Below are positions 1-8,915 of a stretch of 64,000 bases of DNA, one piece after another. The translations under genes and the position numbers were made by a program. Each line of letters begins with the position of its first letter. The stretch's first letter is position 1. Under the pieces are notes generated by a model, which saw only the letters and a list, made by a program, of their open reading frames with translations, did not search any database and was not told the DNA's origin. Source of the DNA: Bacteroidia bacterium. Its GTDB lineage: Bacteria; Bacteroidota; Bacteroidia; B-17B0; Aurantibacillaceae. The stretch covers positions 1 through 64,000 of the forward strand of contig JAOAHO010000003.1 of assembly GCA_026415195.1 (NCBI GenBank), written 5' to 3'.

Positions 1-100
1 AATCAGGCAACTTAAGTGCTTGTTTTTCAATGAGATATATACAGAAATTTCTAATGACCGCCATTAGAAAATGCCCCCTAATGACAATTTTGGGTTCAAA
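1..100 (-). mobile_element. 5' end of a second IS1380-type copy (partial, runs off window)
   Basis: Positions 20-100 align with 728-809 in the same orientation at a constant offset of 708-709. Shared blocks are TTGTTTTTCAA (20-30 and 728-738), a palindrome (48-70 and 757-777) and TGACAATTTTGGGTT (from 82 and 791). The 728-809 copy lies just upstream of the IS1380-type transposase start, so this block is read as the equivalent 5' end of another copy whose transposase would lie beyond position 1. The junction near 100 cuts straight into the transposase of the first copy, which suggests insertion of one copy into the other. The alignment is seen; the insertion order is inferred. Confidence 0.5.
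48..70. repeat. Palindrome, copy 1
   Basis: Perfect inverted repeat with arms TTTCTAATG (48-56) and CATTAGAAA (62-70) around a 5-base centre. A sister copy sits at 757-777. Both are in the presumed leader of an IS1380-type transposase, so a role as operator or mRNA hairpin is possible but untested. Confidence 0.75.
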
Positions 101-660
101 TTATTCGAAGTGTAACAATCTCCACTACGCAACCAAAAATTAGCTACCATTTTACAATCCGACACAAACGCCATCAACAGATGATGGGATGGCCTGCCGC
201 GCTTCTTGGGATTATATCCCTTCTTTGCTCCTTGTTGTTGTCCGTATCGGGTCAGAATACTGCTGTCAATATCTAAGGTAAAATTGTCAAAATGAAGATG
301 AGTAAAAAACCAATTGAATAACGACAAAAACACTCTTTGGTTAGTGGTCTGGTCAAACTTATTGAAAAAGCGTTGGAAGGCCTTGTACCCGGCCATTCTT
401 TTAAAGTTCCAAAACCTCCTTATCACCTCATCCTGCCGGGTTACCTCGGTATGTTCAAATTTGTTTGCACCACACCAAACACTGGTCATAAACTGTTTGA
501 TCAGTTGATGAGGTGGATAACCCCGATTACTCCCTTGTGGGGGAAGCGGCAAGTCGTTTAAACAAGCATCAAAATCCATTCTCTCCAGCATCTTGACCAT
601 CATCAATATTCCTGACCAGGGGGGTATTTCTTTGTCTGTAAATTCAATTTTGTAATCCAT
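64..660 (-). pseudogene. IS1380-family transposase, 3'-truncated
   Basis: The N-terminal ~187 residues match my knowledge of IS1380-family transposases: FTDKEIPPWSG near the start, NRGYPPHQLI, VWCGANKFEHTEVTRQDEVI, the first DDE segment around DIDSSILTRYG, then GYNPKKRGRPSHH and ANFWLRSGD. Family members are roughly 400 residues or more, so over half is missing, including the later catalytic residues. After about position 102 the frame enters the repeat at 20-100 and ends at TAA (64-66), adding about 11 unrelated residues. The ATG is at 660. It cannot be active on its own. The break coincides with the 5' end of a second copy, which points to nested insertion or recombination rather than point decay. 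Confidence 0.85.
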
Positions 661-727
661 TTTTAAAGTAAGATTTTCTTTCGCTAAAAATCAATTAAAT
701 TTTAGAAGATTTGATATTAATAATTCA

Positions 728-809
728 TTGTTTTTCAAAAAGTTAACAACAAAAAATTCTAATGGCCGCCATTAGAAAATTAATCCTTATTGACAATTTT
801 GGGTTTAAA
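728..809 (-). repeat. 5' terminal region of the truncated IS1380-type element
   Basis: This block upstream of the transposase start at 660 repeats at 20-100. It contains the palindrome at 757-777 and TGACAATTTTGGGTT. Homology stops at 809, where the sequence changes to an IS30-type end, so the element boundary is probably there. No matching inverted end is visible, as expected if the other half was lost. Confidence 0.55.
757..777. repeat. Palindrome, copy 2
   Basis: Perfect inverted repeat with arms TTCTAATGGC (757-766) and GCCATTAGAA (768-777) around a single C. It lies about 100 bases upstream of the transposase ATG on the minus strand. The copy at 48-70 keeps the symmetry although the centre differs, which hints that the fold or dyad is kept. 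Confidence 0.8.
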
Positions 810-838
810 AAATTGCACTTATTTGTTGAATCCAGCTT
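804..838. repeat. Orphan IS30-type terminal sequence
   Basis: These 35 bases are the exact reverse complement of 29982-30016, the left end of the IS30-type element at 30 kb, including about 8 bases outside the part shared by both ends of that element. No transposase is attached here. It overlaps the boundary of the IS1380-type repeat at TTTAAA, so the IS1380-type copy may have landed in an older IS30 copy. Confidence 0.7.
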
Positions 839-1024
839 ACTTTAAATTTATCTAAAATGTTTAAAAAGATAATTAATGACCCGTCGGTAAAATATAAAAT
901 TCATTTATGTCAGTTTCAGGACATGGAATTTAATTTAGGATTACATTAAAAAAATTATTATGAAAAAAAATTTATTCAAAGCATTATAATAACTATTATT
1001 TAAAATTACGGCAATTTAGAATTT
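839..1024. other. AT-rich intergenic stretch without recognisable content
   Basis: This lies downstream of the minus-strand beta-helix gene and next to the IS debris. I see only very AT-rich sequence and short AT hairpins, with no coding frame of substance, no tRNA and no convincing terminator. Confidence 0.5.
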
Positions 1025-4000
1025 TTACTCTTTAAGTAACTTGAAAGAATGTTTTTCAATGGAACCGTCTTCCATAATTCTGTAGGTTTGGATTAAATAC
1101 AATCCCTGAGGTAGACCTGCTGCAGGAATACTGTGATGGCCGGGAGGCAAGGTTCCTGAAGAGATCACAGTACCTTTAATATCAATGAATTCATAACGTA
1201 CAAAAGCGCCGTTCATAATAAAAAACTGATCTTTTGCAGGGTTGGGATAAACCAATACGGATGATTTTTGGATAAGCTCATGACTTTTAACGGAGAGTAA
1301 CGAAGAGTCACATTTTTGCCAGATGAGAATTCTGGAAGACCAGGGGGCGACGGTGACGGAGTTAATCACCACATTGCTGTCGGTGTCTAAATACACATAA
1401 CAGGGATTTAGGTTAAATGAAGCCGGATTATCCGATGGATTCAGAAAGATGGGATAATAAAAACTCAGCGGTTTGACAGAAGAGGTATCAATTTTTTCAA
1501 ACTTCAGGAATTTTAGCCAAACCGTATCATTTTTTTGAACGTAGATTCTGAACATGTTGTTATATTGGAAGAGCCGAGGTTTGTAATAGATTTCAAACGT
1601 ATCGGGTTGAAGTCCTTTGAAGGCAGGAAAAACGAAGTAATCTCTTCCACCGAGTTGGTCGCCGGTTTTGGGATGCTTCATGTTGAAATTCATAAAGCCG
1701 TCATATTCTTTCTTTTTGGCAGCAGCAAGGACGAAAGAAATTTTATAGACGTCGTGAGGTGAAAGTGTAGAGGAATAAAGGGGGTTAAGGGTGGTGGTCA
1801 GAAATCCGGCACCCCAGGATGGAGGATTGTTGGTGCAGGTAATACGGACAGCCAATCCGCCAAGGGGGGAAGCAGCAACGGTAGCCACCTGGGCGCCGCC
1901 AAAGGCGCTGATAGGTAAGGGATTGGTGGTGAAGGAAGAATTATTTATTAAATTGGAAAGGATAATGTTAGAGTTGTTCCAGTATTTATGCTTGGCAAAT
2001 TGCCCCCAGTAACTGATGGGAGATGCTTCGTATGGAGTGTTGTTTTTAATTCCATAAAAACCGGTAACGAGCATGGTTCCATTACCATAACGGTATATAT
2101 AATGTGCTCCACGGTTAGGGAGAAAATATCTGTTTTTATTCATCACCCAAAGGGTGTCTTTGAAATTATCGTTGGAAGCATCGTTCACCATGACAGCCCC
2201 GTCGGCCTGGGTCAGATGAAAGAATAAATTTTCTTCCACCCTGCAAGAATCAATTTTGGAATTACTATCACCTGAGGAAACATAATCGATTTCCTTCATG
2301 GTAGCGCCATAGAGTGTGTTTTTCTTACTGTAGATTTTTTTGATAAAAGTTCCGCCGGGGAAATTGTGATGATTAATATCTGCACCTACTGATGTATTGC
2401 TCTCAAAAGTTGCCGTATGAGCATTTACATCTGAATAAAGCCCGTAACCATTCCCACCATAGTGTGTAAGCGTAAAACGGTAGTCGGCTTGCCAGGTCTT
2501 GTTGCGATTGTGTTTACCCCAAATATCTTTATATAAAATATTGTTTTTAATGATGCTTCCATTTAAAAAACTATAAGCTTTAATACCTCCACAGTCAGAA
2601 AAATCAGTGCAATAATTGGTAATATAGTTTTTTTCAATTATAAATGGAATTTTTCCTGGATATTGGTTATTCCAGTTCGTTTCGGTCATATAAAAATTTG
2701 AAATTACAATTCCTCCCTGGCTTACACTGTCTATTCTGTTTTTTCTGACGATTACACTATCAACATTTCTGCCAAGATTCATGGAGTAATCTTCCTGTGT
2801 GTGTGTGTTAGTAAGGGTATTGTAAAGTGGCTCTGTTCTCCACCGGTTTTCCCAACCTGTATATTTAATAAGGTTATTTTCAATTAATACCCTTTTAGTC
2901 ATGGCCGCCGGATTTCCCTCATATCCGGCTACCATTCTGCCTCCAACCGCAATAGCAAGATATTCATTAAATAAAAACTTATTACCTGTTATTTTCATAT
3001 CTTCTCCGAGGAATGTCCATAATGCTCTGAAAAATCTTATGAAATTACAATTCGAAATTTCAACATGTTTCACCCCGGCCATGCGAATAGCTTCCTGACC
3101 ATGTTCAAACTGAAGATTTTGAATATTAACTCTTTGAATTGGATTGGAAGGCATGGCAGTGTAACCCTGGGAATGGGTGAGTATAAAAATTCTCGGCTCA
3201 TTTGCACTTGGATTAAGTTGGGAAAATTGAATTTCATAATCGGCTTTATTAAAGCTGGTGACGTTTTGCGGAAGGAGGAAATATAAAGTATCGGTGTTTT
3301 TGTCGAAATACCATTCTCCGGGTTTGTCAAGGAATTCTCTTTTGTTTTCCAGGTAAAAACGATTTCCTCTCATGGGGCCGGCATGAAAATCGCCGGGGCT
3401 GACGCGCAGTAAATTCGATTGTTTGTCGAGCACATGGGATATCCCCCACGAATAACCGCTCATGGTTGCCCAAATGACGGCACCCTGGCAATGTGCATTG
3501 GGAATGGAATTAAGGGCCGAAGAATAAAGGGAATCGATGGTATTGGCAGCGGTTTTGGATTGCTCTACCAAAAGCGTGGAATCGTTGGGAAAACGGGCCA
3601 GCACCATGGGTTTTCCTTTGTAAAACATGCGCGTAACCACAAAATTGTTGTGCGGAAGAAAAGGATTACTGATTTTGATAAGGTTTCCCTGCTGGATAAC
3701 ATTACCTGAAGGTGTTTGGTCAAGCCGGAGCGATGATTTTAAGACAGGCAGCGGAGCAGAGGAAGGGCCGTAATCACGCAAGGTAATATATTGTGTTCCT
3801 GAAGATGTAAAAACGGTGCCATTGAAAGATACTCCCATGGATACCAAAGTGGGTGTGATACGCGCGAATCTGAACGTGTCTCCCCTGAGGAAGTAAATGG
3901 TATCTCCACGTTGCAATTTTTTTCCGTTGAACGTATTTCCGCTTAAAAGGGACTGCAGGCGGTCTGTGGATTTCCATGGGGAAGACGGGGAAATACCCGT

Positions 4001-4105
4001 ATTGTTGTCGTTACCCCCGGAAGAGGAAAAATACCATGAGGTGGGTTGGGTAAATAACGAGATGCAAGAAGTTATTAAAAGAAATGAAAAAAAGTTTTTT
4101 CTCAT
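1025..4105 (-). CDS. Secreted right-handed beta-helix protein with T9SS type A sorting domain
   Basis: 1026 residues. An N-terminal signal peptide (MRKNFFSFLLITSCISLF) is followed by WYFSSSGGNDNNTG, typical of the start of pectate-lyase-like parallel beta-helix proteins. The middle (about 330-620) is rich in short Asn/Ile turns such as IENNLIKYTG and IIKNNILY, as in beta-helix coils. A carbohydrate-binding-like beta region lies around 730-880. The last ~80 residues (VLVYPNPAKDQFFI to KHSFKLLKE) form a T9SS type A C-terminal domain, so export through the outer membrane is expected. No catalytic residues can be assigned; a polysaccharide-acting enzyme or an adhesin are both possible. Its ATG overlaps the stop of the upstream lectin gene by 4 bp (ATGA), so the two are co-translated. 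Confidence 0.85.
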   Translation of the reverse strand: MRKNFFSFLLITSCISLFTQPTSWYFSSSGGNDNNTGISPSSPWKSTDRLQSLLSGNTFNGKKLQRGDTIYFLRGDTFRFARITPTLVSMGVSFNGTVFTSSGTQYITLRDYGPSSAPLPVLKSSLRLDQTPSGNVIQQGNLIKISNPFLPHNNFVVTRMFYKGKPMVLARFPNDSTLLVEQSKTAANTIDSLYSSALNSIPNAHCQGAVIWATMSGYSWGISHVLDKQSNLLRVSPGDFHAGPMRGNRFYLENKREFLDKPGEWYFDKNTDTLYFLLPQNVTSFNKADYEIQFSQLNPSANEPRIFILTHSQGYTAMPSNPIQRVNIQNLQFEHGQEAIRMAGVKHVEISNCNFIRFFRALWTFLGEDMKITGNKFLFNEYLAIAVGGRMVAGYEGNPAAMTKRVLIENNLIKYTGWENRWRTEPLYNTLTNTHTQEDYSMNLGRNVDSVIVRKNRIDSVSQGGIVISNFYMTETNWNNQYPGKIPFIIEKNYITNYCTDFSDCGGIKAYSFLNGSIIKNNILYKDIWGKHNRNKTWQADYRFTLTHYGGNGYGLYSDVNAHTATFESNTSVGADINHHNFPGGTFIKKIYSKKNTLYGATMKEIDYVSSGDSNSKIDSCRVEENLFFHLTQADGAVMVNDASNDNFKDTLWVMNKNRYFLPNRGAHYIYRYGNGTMLVTGFYGIKNNTPYEASPISYWGQFAKHKYWNNSNIILSNLINNSSFTTNPLPISAFGGAQVATVAASPLGGLAVRITCTNNPPSWGAGFLTTTLNPLYSSTLSPHDVYKISFVLAAAKKKEYDGFMNFNMKHPKTGDQLGGRDYFVFPAFKGLQPDTFEIYYKPRLFQYNNMFRIYVQKNDTVWLKFLKFEKIDTSSVKPLSFYYPIFLNPSDNPASFNLNPCYVYLDTDSNVVINSVTVAPWSSRILIWQKCDSSLLSVKSHELIQKSSVLVYPNPAKDQFFIMNGAFVRYEFIDIKGTVISSGTLPPGHHSIPAAGLPQGLYLIQTYRIMEDGSIEKHSFKLLKE

Positions 4106-4938
4106 ATTATTGATATTTTATTGAATGAAAAATTCCCGTTATTATCTATGATTTTAATAAGCAAGATACCCTGTTCAAGATTTTCAGCAGGAATAAAAAT
4201 TTTGCCTTGATTCAATTCATTTTCTGTATGATAAATAAGCTTACCGTCAATTCCATAAATCTCAACAAATTTAATGTCGGAAGCTTGGTTTATGATGATA
4301 TTATTATTTTCTAAATGAACAGGATATTTGGAATAAGATTTAACGGATTTGTTTAAGCCGGTTGTTCCTGAAAGTTCCACTATAAAGTACAGGGAATTAT
4401 TAGTACTAATGTCATTCCATTCACCGGCATTTCCGTAGGGCCAAGACGTGAGAGCAAGCCCAAGGCCATCCTGATTTCCGGCATCATCAGGTTCACCTCC
4501 GTTTACGCTTCCCCAGGCATTAAATAAACCATTTACGGGATTGCCGCTTAAATAATTTCCTTGCCAGAATTGAATACCGCTAAGGTTTCCATCCCCGTCC
4601 CAAATCCATTTGCCTTCTGTTTGAATGTCGTTTCCTCCAATCCATATATAAGATGCCGAGCCACCATCGGGAGCGGTGGTACTGGCAGTATTAATTCCCG
4701 CTTTGTTTTTGGCATAATGAAACAGGGAATCATTTTCCTGCTTACTCATGACTTCTGCAAGTTTTCCTCCTCTTTGAACAGCACAAGCTGCCGCTGCGGT
4801 CCAGGTCATGTTCACCTTAATGATTTCATAGCTCTTATTGTTCACTGTGAATGAGTAGATTGAATTTGAGGGGATGTTACATTGAGAATAAAGCTTTAAT
4901 GCTAATAATAGGATTGTAGCTAAAAGTATTTTTTTCAT
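4102..4938 (-). CDS. C-type lectin-domain protein with T9SS type A sorting domain
   Basis: 278 residues with a signal peptide (MKKILLATILLLALKLYSQ). Residues ~25-190 look like a C-type lectin fold: the opening MTWTAAAACAVQRGGKLAEV, a central YIWIGGNDIQTEGKWIWDGD, a GGEPDD segment at the position of the EPN/QPD ligand loop, and GEWNDIS matching the WND motif. These are the usual calcium/sugar-binding positions, so carbohydrate binding is plausible. The C-terminal ~75 residues resemble a T9SS type A sorting domain (VEIYGIDGKLIYHTEN, LEQGILLIKI). It is the first gene of a two-gene unit with the beta-helix protein, suggesting a surface pair acting on glycans. Confidence 0.85.
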   Translation of the reverse strand: MKKILLATILLLALKLYSQCNIPSNSIYSFTVNNKSYEIIKVNMTWTAAAACAVQRGGKLAEVMSKQENDSLFHYAKNKAGINTASTTAPDGGSASYIWIGGNDIQTEGKWIWDGDGNLSGIQFWQGNYLSGNPVNGLFNAWGSVNGGEPDDAGNQDGLGLALTSWPYGNAGEWNDISTNNSLYFIVELSGTTGLNKSVKSYSKYPVHLENNNIIINQASDIKFVEIYGIDGKLIYHTENELNQGKIFIPAENLEQGILLIKIIDNNGNFSFNKISII

Positions 4939-5017
4939 AGGATTAGTTTTTTTGCAATTATAACTTAAACTTAGATTGCATTTTACAATTCATAAGTGAA
5001 AGTATATTATGAATTAG

Positions 5018-5025
5018 CAAAGATA
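5018..5025 (-). promoter_or_regulatory. Possible -7 element for the lectin/beta-helix operon
   Basis: The minus strand reads TATCTTTG, matching the Bacteroidota -7 consensus TAnnTTTG, about 80 bases upstream of the lectin ATG. No TTG is found at the usual -33 distance, so support is weak. Confidence 0.3.
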
Positions 5026-5098
5026 TATTTAAGACGATTGAAGAGTGTTTTTGAATGAGTGAATATAAATTTTAAATGAGGGAGTGTTTAAAAAAAAA

Positions 5099-7342
5099 TT
5101 AAAAAACTACATCAAATGTTAAAATTTTATTTTTTCTTAATAATTTCCCCTGATATTTTTTTCCTATTTCTAATTCAGATAGAATTTTCATGTAATCCTG
5201 AACATTGTTTATTTTCTTTCCGTTAAGTTCCACCAGTACGTCACCTGCTTGTATACCCGCTTTATGAGCGGGTTTTCCTTCCGTCACTCCGTCAATTTTC
5301 ATGCCTTTTCCTTCATACGTATAGTCGGGCATGATGCCCATGGTCACTTTAAATTTGATGCTACCCTTATCGGGGTTACGGGTTGGGGTGAATTTTAATT
5401 CATGTTCTTTAGGCATGTTTTCAATAATGTGAATAATATATTCCAGAATTTTTTTCTCTCCAAAGTAATTGATCTTATCAGCATCATCCGAAGGTTTATG
5501 ATAATCTTTATGTTGCCCGCTGAAAAAATGTAGGACGGGGATATTTTTAAGATAGAAAGAAGTTTGGTCGCTGGGGCCTATTCCGCTGCTGTCTTTCACT
5601 AACTTAAACATAAATTTTTCGTTGCATTGTTCAAGCAGGGGGACCCAAACCGGGCTTGTCCCCACGCCATACACCATCAGCGATCGGGTACTGTCGTTCA
5701 AGCGCCCGACCATATCCAGGTTGATCATGCATACAACACTATTCAGAGGAAAATTCGGATTTTCAGTCCACTTTTTTGAGCCTATCAATCCGAGTTCTTC
5801 GCCGGAGAAGGCCATGAAAAGCATGTTGTATTGATTGAAAGTCGGATGCAGTGCAAAGTATCGTGAAAGCTCCAGTATGCCTGCCGTGCCGCTGGCATTG
5901 TCATCGGCTCCGTTATGGATTTTTCCTTCCGGCCGAGGGTCTAAGCTGTTGTGATCATAGCCTAGTCCTAAATGGTCGTAATGCGCGCCGATGATGATGG
6001 TTTTTGCTGCACCCTTGTCCAGAAATCCCACTACATTGTGCGATTTCACCTCAGGCAAACCAGCAGTAGCAGAGTCGTGAGGTTTATTTTTTTTTCTGAA
6101 TTTGAAAGAATAAAAATAACTTTGTTTTTTTTCTGAAGAATCGAACAGAGGTTTTAATCCGTATTTTTTGAAATATGAAGCAATATATTCTGCTGCTTTT
6201 TTTTCTTCTTCAGTTCCGGTTCCTCGCCCTTTTAAGTCGTCCGATGCCAGGTATTCTATGTGTTTTCTGAGTTCAAAAGTACGGATGCTGTCGGGCGAAG
6301 GGTTTTCCACCCATTCGGCGATAAAAACATTGGTTTCTTTGGGGTTTTCACCTAATCGGTTACTGGAAAAAACCAGGTATTTTCCATCTGGTGAAAACAT
6401 GGGGAATGCATTAAAATGGTTTTCAAAGGTGATTTGCCTCAGATTCTCACCCGTGGTGTCGATCATGTAAAGCTGAAAATCAAAACCACGTGAACTGTGA
6501 TGATTAGATGAAAAAATAATTTTTTTTCCGGAAGGGTGGAAGAAAGGTGCCCAGTTGGCTTTGCCGAGTTGGGTAATTTGCTTAAGATTTTTTCCGTCGG
6601 CATCGCACATGAAAATTTCCATGTTGTTTGGAGCCACCAGTCCTTGTTTGAGCAACTCTTTGTATTCCCTGATTTGTTCTTCGGTTTTAGGTCGTGAAGC
6701 CCGGAAGACAATTTTTTTACCGTCGGGTGAAAAAAATGCTCCACCGTCATAACCAAGCTCGTGGGTTATTTGTTTGGCATTTTTTCCGTCGATGTCCATG
6801 ACCCAAAGTTCAAGGTCACCGCTACGGTCGCTGGTAAAAACTATTTTGTCACCTTTGGGGGATATGGTGGCTTCCGCATCATAACCCGGATGATGGGTTA
6901 GCTTTTTTTTAATTTTACCGTCTAATCGCGCTATATATATATCATATTCTTTAAAAACAGGCCAAACATATTTTCCTTCGGGTTTTTTGAACTCAGGACA
7001 TGACGGATTGTTTTCATGCGTGGAGGCATACAAAATATGTTTTCCGTCGGGCATGAAATATGGACAAGTGGTTCTGCCTTTTCCGTTTGAAATCCGATTC
7101 AGTTGCGGAATTTTTCCTCCGACTGTATCTGATATTGAGAAATAAAAAATCTGATCGCAGGGAACATTTTTATCGGGATTGGTGATTTGCAGACAGAGCT
7201 TGTCTCCGGCGGGATTGAAATAAGCCTCGGCATTATCGCCTCCTGAAGTGAGCTTGCGGATGTTTTTCAGATGGATCTCCGGTGAGTATTGTGCGGTTAA
7301 ATAAAATATGCCACAAAAAATAAAATGCGAAAACTTGTGCAT
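5099..7342 (-). CDS. Secreted PD40 beta-propeller / M28 aminopeptidase / PDZ protein
   Basis: 747 residues in three parts. After a short signal peptide, residues ~30-345 carry repeated TolB/PD40-type blades (SPKGDKIVFTSDRSGDLELW, FSPDGKYLVFSSNR). Residues ~360-640 are a zinc M28 peptidase with the ligand set visible: H454 in GAHYDHLG, D480/D481 in GADDNASG, E515/E516 in SGEELGL, D543 in NLDMVGR and H615 in DYHKPSDD. Residues ~665-747 form a PDZ domain (GIQAGDVLVELNGKKI). All metal positions are intact, so it should be active, probably releasing N-terminal residues from peptides in the periplasm or outside. There is no T9SS domain. It stands alone, with gap upstream on the same strand. Confidence 0.9.
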   Translation of the reverse strand: MHKFSHFIFCGIFYLTAQYSPEIHLKNIRKLTSGGDNAEAYFNPAGDKLCLQITNPDKNVPCDQIFYFSISDTVGGKIPQLNRISNGKGRTTCPYFMPDGKHILYASTHENNPSCPEFKKPEGKYVWPVFKEYDIYIARLDGKIKKKLTHHPGYDAEATISPKGDKIVFTSDRSGDLELWVMDIDGKNAKQITHELGYDGGAFFSPDGKKIVFRASRPKTEEQIREYKELLKQGLVAPNNMEIFMCDADGKNLKQITQLGKANWAPFFHPSGKKIIFSSNHHSSRGFDFQLYMIDTTGENLRQITFENHFNAFPMFSPDGKYLVFSSNRLGENPKETNVFIAEWVENPSPDSIRTFELRKHIEYLASDDLKGRGTGTEEEKKAAEYIASYFKKYGLKPLFDSSEKKQSYFYSFKFRKKNKPHDSATAGLPEVKSHNVVGFLDKGAAKTIIIGAHYDHLGLGYDHNSLDPRPEGKIHNGADDNASGTAGILELSRYFALHPTFNQYNMLFMAFSGEELGLIGSKKWTENPNFPLNSVVCMINLDMVGRLNDSTRSLMVYGVGTSPVWVPLLEQCNEKFMFKLVKDSSGIGPSDQTSFYLKNIPVLHFFSGQHKDYHKPSDDADKINYFGEKKILEYIIHIIENMPKEHELKFTPTRNPDKGSIKFKVTMGIMPDYTYEGKGMKIDGVTEGKPAHKAGIQAGDVLVELNGKKINNVQDYMKILSELEIGKKYQGKLLRKNKILTFDVVF

Positions 7343-7416
7343 AATAAAAACAAGTTAAAATAACATAATCATATGGAAATTGGTTTGGCGAGAAATACCC
7401 GAAACAGGGTATTTTA

Positions 7417-8880
7417 TCAATAATACACAGGCCTTCTGACTTCGCAAATATGCTTGGCAAAGCGGATTACCTGGCGGGTATATCCGTATTCGTTATCGTA
7501 CCACACGTATAAGACCACCGATTTTTTATCGGGCGACACGATGGTGGCCTGGCTATCGAATACGCTTGGACAGGGATTACCAATAACATCGGAACTTACC
7601 AGTTCATTACTGAAGGCATACTGAATTTGTTCAACCAAATGCCCTTCCAAAGCATATCTTCGGACTATTTCATTGACTTCTTCCTTGGTAACTTCTCTTT
7701 TAACCTGAGCGTTAATAATAGCCAAAGATACATTCGGCGTGGGCACACGGACAGAATTAGCCGTAAACTTTCCCGAAAGTTCGGGAAGCACTTTTTTAAT
7801 GGCACTTTCGGCTCCCGTTTCGGTGATTACCATATTCAGCGGAGCGCTACGTCCGCGACGGTATTTCTTGTGGTAATTGTCTAAAAGGTTTTGGTCGTTA
7901 GTGTAAGAGTGTACGGTTTCGATATGCCCTTTTTCAATACCCAATTCCCTGTTGATTACATAAAGGATGGGCATGATGGCGTTTGTTGTGCAACTTGCAG
8001 CAGAAAAGATTTTTGTGTTTTTGATGTCTACGGACCCATGGTTAACGCCATGGACCACATTAGGGATATTCCCTTTTCCTGGAGCTGTGAGTAAAACTTT
8101 ATCAACGCCTTTTGCTTTCAGATGACGTCCAAGACCGGCCTCGTCTCGATACACTCCGGTATTGTCAATAACCAGGGCGTTTTGAATTCCGTATTGGGTA
8201 TAATCCACATCTTCCGGATTATTGGCACTGATCATGTATACGGTGTGGCCGTTAATAATCAGGGCTTTGTTTTCCAGGTCTTCAATTACGGTACCGGGGA
8301 AGGGGCCGTGAACCGAATCGGTACGAAGCAAGTCGGCACGTTTGATGATTTCTTCGTCGGAATTACCACGGGTAACGATAGCACGAAGCCGAAGTTGCTC
8401 GCCTTTTCCTGCCTGGGCAATGAGCTCACGGGCAGCCAACCGTCCAATACGTCCGAATCCATACAGTACTACATCTTTAGGTTTGATGGTATGCCCGTTG
8501 GCCTTCAGCCCGGCAAGTTTGATATTAATAAATTGTGCAACATCAGCAAATTTGGATTGCTCGTTGTGCCATTCATAGGCCAGTTTTCCGATGTCGATGC
8601 GGCTGGGACCGATGTCGGATTTATAAATGGCTTCCGAGAGCATGGCCGTATCGTGAACGGTGATGGGCTTTTTCACGATGTTTTTCGCATACAGGTGCAG
8701 GTTCATGATTTCACTGGCACTGCGATCGTGCAATTGGTTGCGGAAGAGCACCAATTCAATAGAGCGCTCCAACCACAATTTACTGACATAATTTATTAAA
8801 TCAACGGCCTTTTTTTCGTGTTTTATCCATTCGCCTAATTGTGCCTGATAATCTTTGCTTACTTTTTCCAATGTATCCAT
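7417..8880 (-). CDS. gap: Glyceraldehyde-3-phosphate dehydrogenase, long form
   Basis: 487 residues from the ATG at 8880; a TTG at 8889 is in frame but overlaps a TAAATTTG -7-like element. The Rossmann motif GFGRIGR is at ~141-147 and the catalytic SAASCTTN has its cysteine at ~297. An N-terminal extension of ~130 residues absent from classical ~335-residue GAPDH is typical of a long form I know from Bacteroidota. It oxidises glyceraldehyde 3-phosphate to 1,3-bisphosphoglycerate, or works in reverse; cofactor preference is not evident. It follows ndk after 35 bases, so the two may be partly co-transcribed. pgk, the next glycolytic step, is elsewhere in this window (43573-44763). Confidence 0.93.
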   Translation of the reverse strand: MDTLEKVSKDYQAQLGEWIKHEKKAVDLINYVSKLWLERSIELVLFRNQLHDRSASEIMNLHLYAKNIVKKPITVHDTAMLSEAIYKSDIGPSRIDIGKLAYEWHNEQSKFADVAQFINIKLAGLKANGHTIKPKDVVLYGFGRIGRLAARELIAQAGKGEQLRLRAIVTRGNSDEEIIKRADLLRTDSVHGPFPGTVIEDLENKALIINGHTVYMISANNPEDVDYTQYGIQNALVIDNTGVYRDEAGLGRHLKAKGVDKVLLTAPGKGNIPNVVHGVNHGSVDIKNTKIFSAASCTTNAIMPILYVINRELGIEKGHIETVHSYTNDQNLLDNYHKKYRRGRSAPLNMVITETGAESAIKKVLPELSGKFTANSVRVPTPNVSLAIINAQVKREVTKEEVNEIVRRYALEGHLVEQIQYAFSNELVSSDVIGNPCPSVFDSQATIVSPDKKSVVLYVWYDNEYGYTRQVIRFAKHICEVRRPVYY

Positions 8881-8915
8881 AATATTCAAATTTAAATAAA
8901 ATCTTTAACCGATGG

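Noticed and set aside
8122-8799. 225-residue open frame on the plus strand
   Set aside because: Lies wholly opposite the well-supported gap gene and has no domain character; a shadow frame.
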